Below, in pieces: positions 61,528 through 64,000 of a stretch of DNA of 64,000 nucleotides; the first letter of the stretch is position 1, and the number at the start of each line of letters is the position of its first letter. Under the pieces are notes generated by a model that had not been told where the DNA came from, made no database searches, and saw only the letters and a program-made list of their open reading frames with translations. The position numbers were made by a program, and so were the translations under genes. The DNA lies in contig NZ_JQNJ01000001.1 in the NCBI RefSeq assembly GCF_000745185.1, positions 682,001-746,000 of the forward strand, written 5' to 3'. The DNA is from Muricauda sp. MAR_2010_75 (GTDB lineage Bacteria; Bacteroidota; Bacteroidia; Flavobacteriales; Flavobacteriaceae).

Positions 61528-63279
61528 CTAGTTCGAAAACGGAAATGCTGGCCCCGAGGGGTTGTTGTCCCAAAAAACTTGCTCCGACAAGGTTGTCCTT
61601 TGCGTTATATTGGCATTTGAAGTTACTGCTTGGTTTGGGTAGAACATTATCCTTGGGAATGTTCCTGGACTTCCTTCTCTATTGGGCTGTAAACTATTTG
61701 GAAACCCAGTCCTTCTGTAAAAATTGTACGTTTCAATTCCATTACCATAATGACAGACAAAATAGTTCTCTGCCAAAATGTTCCATTGATCTCTCCCAGA
61801 TGCGTTTTCAAAAGCATCCCCTTGGGCGGTAATAAAATTGGCAACATCCATTATTGTAGGTTCAAAAGATAAGTCTGCATTTGGGTCCAGAGAGACAAAA
61901 CCACGTGCCTTTGCAATCTGCTTTGTAATACCTGCTTCCATAAAAGTTCGTGCTGTTGTGGCATCACTTTGCGCTAAAGCTATTTCAGCACGCCAAAAAT
62001 CAACCATAAAAGCATTAAGGATAGGGGTTATACCAGTACCTCCCCCCCCAAAAGAGAGGGGATCTGTTGGCTGTGCCACAGGCTTAAAGTAGTTGTCATC
62101 AAAGCGTCCCCCCACAGGATACACACCCCATGTAGTGCGTTTAGGGCCATCAGGCGGAGTACCTTCATCATCACCATGATCTCGACCCCAATAGCCGTTT
62201 GGCAGAGAACAGAATGTAAATCCACCGTTTACATAGTGGATAGGTGAGGGTTGGAGAGAACAACGAATGGTTTGTTCATCAGGAGCAATCTCCTGCCCAG
62301 GAACAGCATTAGTTTGTCTATAAAAATAATAACGAATCCTAGGATCGTTATTTGTTTGCATCAATCCCATTAGCCAATTGGAACAATAATCCGAAGCCCC
62401 GTTGGATACATAGTTCAACCCATATCGAGGGTGTCTATTGTCAGGCTGTGCTGCACTGGTCCCTGGCCAATTCCAATCTAGATCATCCGTCGAGTCCGTG
62501 ATATAATTTCCTGATGCTACAATTGCATTAAACGCAGTTACGGCTCCTGGATCTACCAATCTTGTCTGAAGGTATAGTTTCATCTTAAGGGTGTTGGCTG
62601 CTTTTACCCATTTGCTGTAATCATTATTGTAAAACAGTTCCAATGACGGATTTGCTGCCGTTGTATTGGTAAAGTTTACAATGGCCTGATCTAATAGAGA
62701 TTGGGCTGCTGCATAAACAGATTCTCCAGTGTCCAATACCGGATTAACAATATCCGGTGCCTGAACTGCCTCTGAATAGGGAACATCACCAAAGAAATCG
62801 ACCAATGATGAGATGACATAGGCTTCTATGAACTGTGCAATACCTATGTGTCTGGTTAGTCCCGCCTCTTCAGCCAATGGGGTCATTAAACGGATATCCT
62901 TCAGGATACCTCTATATGCATTGTCCCATTCATCATCCACATCACTATCTTGATATGTACTTTCATAGTTCCTACTACGCATCTGCATAATACGTGTAAG
63001 CTCCATGCCCAATGGAGAAAGTCCATCGCCATTTTGGAAACCACCGGTTACGTAATTATCCCCAGAATCTCCGTTTGCATCTCCATCCAATTGTCTGGCA
63101 AAATCTTCTTCCAAAGAGGCAATAAAGAAGTCGGGGCTCGCTTGCTCAGGTGTTAAAAAATTTGGGTCATTGGTAAGATCTAATTCAGTAGACTCACAAG
63201 AAGTCAACATGAACAAGCCTGTAAAAAAGGCCAATATTATATATTGATTTATTCTTTTCATTTTTCTGTCTATTTTCAT
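61528..63279 (-). CDS. SusD/RagB-family nutrient-binding lipoprotein, second locus
   Basis: A 583-residue SusD-like_2 type lipoprotein with the signal ending LTSCESTELDL; the start is ATG 63279 or ATG 63261. It parallels 1448-3205 through its whole length and shares blocks such as AGLTRHIGIAQFIEAY and QPNREG. It follows susC directly (one base between). It caps the SusC barrel at the cell surface. Substrate unknown. Confidence 0.95.
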   Translation of the reverse strand: MKIDRKMKRINQYIILAFFTGLFMLTSCESTELDLTNDPNFLTPEQASPDFFIASLEEDFARQLDGDANGDSGDNYVTGGFQNGDGLSPLGMELTRIMQMRSRNYESTYQDSDVDDEWDNAYRGILKDIRLMTPLAEEAGLTRHIGIAQFIEAYVISSLVDFFGDVPYSEAVQAPDIVNPVLDTGESVYAAAQSLLDQAIVNFTNTTAANPSLELFYNNDYSKWVKAANTLKMKLYLQTRLVDPGAVTAFNAIVASGNYITDSTDDLDWNWPGTSAAQPDNRHPRYGLNYVSNGASDYCSNWLMGLMQTNNDPRIRYYFYRQTNAVPGQEIAPDEQTIRCSLQPSPIHYVNGGFTFCSLPNGYWGRDHGDDEGTPPDGPKRTTWGVYPVGGRFDDNYFKPVAQPTDPLSFGGGGTGITPILNAFMVDFWRAEIALAQSDATTARTFMEAGITKQIAKARGFVSLDPNADLSFEPTIMDVANFITAQGDAFENASGRDQWNILAENYFVCHYGNGIETYNFYRRTGFPNSLQPNREGSPGTFPRIMFYPNQAVTSNANITQRTTLSEQVFWDNNPSGPAFPFSN

Positions 63280-63280
63280 C

Positions 63281-64000
63281 TTAAAAAGTTGCTTTTACAC
63301 TGAAGCCATATCTTTTTGAACTTGGCCCATTCAAAAATTCAAAGCCAAAACCATTACCTACTCCAGTACCGGATGTATTGGGATCGAAATTGGCGCCCTT
63401 GGGGGTATTGAACGCCCTATACCATAGGTTGAAACCAGTAGCTGAAAAAGATAGAGCGCCAAATGGGGTGTCTTTCAAAAACTTTTTGGGCACGTTGTAT
63501 CCAAGACTTACTTCTTGTAACCTCATTACCGAGGCATCAAAAACTTGTAATTCAGATGGTCCGCCAAAAATATTGTTGAAGAAGTAATCTGAGTTGTTAA
63601 TCTGTACATCGTTCACTCTTCCATCTTCCTGTTGAACCCCTGGTAATATATAAGTGTTCTCCCTATCTATAGTTTCCGTTATAAGACCCCTACCCAAGAG
63701 TGTGGATATGGTACTGGACCACATATCTCCACCATGTGTATAGTTAAATTGAAAACCTAGGGTAAAATTCTTGATTGAAAAGCTATTGTTAAGGTTAGCT
63801 ACCCAGTCTGGATTCGGATCCCCTATAACTCCATCTTGCGGGTCTTGTACATAATCCCCTATAGTATTTACAACCAACTGACCATCTTTATTCCTTAGTA
63901 CCCTGCTACCATAAATTACACCTAAGGGTTGGCCTTCTATCGCAGCGTTCCCAAGGTTACCAAAACCAGAGTAGACGATTTGGTCAGTATCTTGACCCAA
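63281..64000 (-). CDS. SusC/RagA family TonB-linked outer membrane protein, second locus (5' truncated by window)
   Basis: The last 239 residues of a SusC protein; the frame is open to the end of the window. It ends GFSVKATF with a terminal Phe. The visible part is about three-quarters identical by eye to the end of the protein at 1-1446 (GQDTDQIVYSGFGNLGNAAI, RENTYILPGV and INNSDYFFNN occur in both). Its operon runs away from the window end, facing that of the first locus. Confidence 0.94.
   Translation of the reverse strand: MGQDTDQIVYSGFGNLGNAAIEGQPLGVIYGSRVLRNKDGQLVVNTIGDYVQDPQDGVIGDPNPDWVANLNNSFSIKNFTLGFQFNYTHGGDMWSSTISTLLGRGLITETIDRENTYILPGVQQEDGRVNDVQINNSDYFFNNIFGGPSELQVFDASVMRLQEVSLGYNVPKKFLKDTPFGALSFSATGFNLWYRAFNTPKGANFDPNTSGTGVGNGFGFEFLNGPSSKRYGFSVKATF

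Noticed and set aside
1..64000. The mirrored ends as an assembly palindrome or duplicated contig end
   Set aside because: The two triads differ at many residues and in the whole C-terminus of the third gene, so they are true paralogues and not an artefact.
1..64000. CRISPR arrays, insertion sequences, prophage genes, restriction-modification or toxin-antitoxin systems
   Set aside because: None seen: no regular spaced repeats, no transposase or phage structural motifs and no methylase or nuclease domains.

Overview
The window looks like a chromosomal segment of a marine Flavobacteriaceae member, most like Muricauda/Flagellimonas/Allomuricauda. The pointers are SusC/SusD pairs of the RagAB-like type, the type IX secretion and gliding genes porV and gldJ in the order cdd-porV-gldJ-murF, a hypoxanthine phosphoribosyltransferase-adenylate kinase fusion, PafA-type phosphatase, TAnnTTTG promoter elements and many short-signal lipoproteins. 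This placement is inference from gene content; no search was run.

Layout. (1) 1-4584: the 3' part of a susC, a susD and a third lipoprotein gene, all on +, closed by a strong terminator. 4821-8159 encodes a very large VCBS/ASPIC-UnbV lipoprotein. (2) 8195-16647: rlmB and a rhomboid protease, rarA, then a six-gene minus-strand run: radC, a deacetylase-like protein whose metal-site motifs look lost, a YjjG-type HAD phosphatase, and an undescribed envelope trio of lipoprotein, beta-barrel and secreted protein. (3) 16705-24637: DUF1569, an Mpl-like ligase, cupin, a degenerate SDR, DoxX, a LytS/LytTR-type two-component system and an S9 peptidase. (4) 24793-29821: a purine block. hpt-adk, a lipoprotein and obgE run leftwards, while purK-purE runs rightwards from a shared promoter region. 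(5) 29832-34436: an EF-hand membrane protein, an M3 peptidase, an ECF sigma factor with a very small ZAS-type zinc anti-sigma candidate, and a UbiA-like membrane protein. (6) 34561-46693: gcvP, a KAS III-like synthase, glycosyltransferase, GNAT acetyltransferase, PafA-like phosphatase, MlaE/MlaF lipid transporter, DUF389, mannose-1-phosphate guanylyltransferase and SprT-like protease. (7) 46793-54366: a glycosidase-fold lipoprotein, SDR, M28 peptidase, pdhC-pdhA and cdd. (8) 54442-58982: porV, gldJ and murF. (9) 58991-60328: a small AT-rich accessory islet (zinc-ribbon protein, lipoprotein, XRE regulator, coiled-coil protein) abutting the 3' end of a tRNA-Val(GAC). (10) 60596-64000: a second lipoprotein-susD-susC triad on the minus strand, clearly paralogous to the first and facing it.

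How it fits together. Most of the middle is ordinary housekeeping: peptidoglycan (mpl, murF), nucleotides (hpt-adk, purK, purE, cdd), central carbon (pdhA, pdhC, gcvP), DNA and ribosome upkeep (rarA, radC, rlmB, obgE) and envelope biogenesis. The less ordinary parts are the inward-facing SusCD triads with swapped C-terminal domains in their third genes, the envelope trio at 11045-13905, the probable pseudo-deacetylase, the ECF/mini-ZAS pair and the tRNA-Val islet. I see no complete phage, insertion sequence, CRISPR array or classical defence system.
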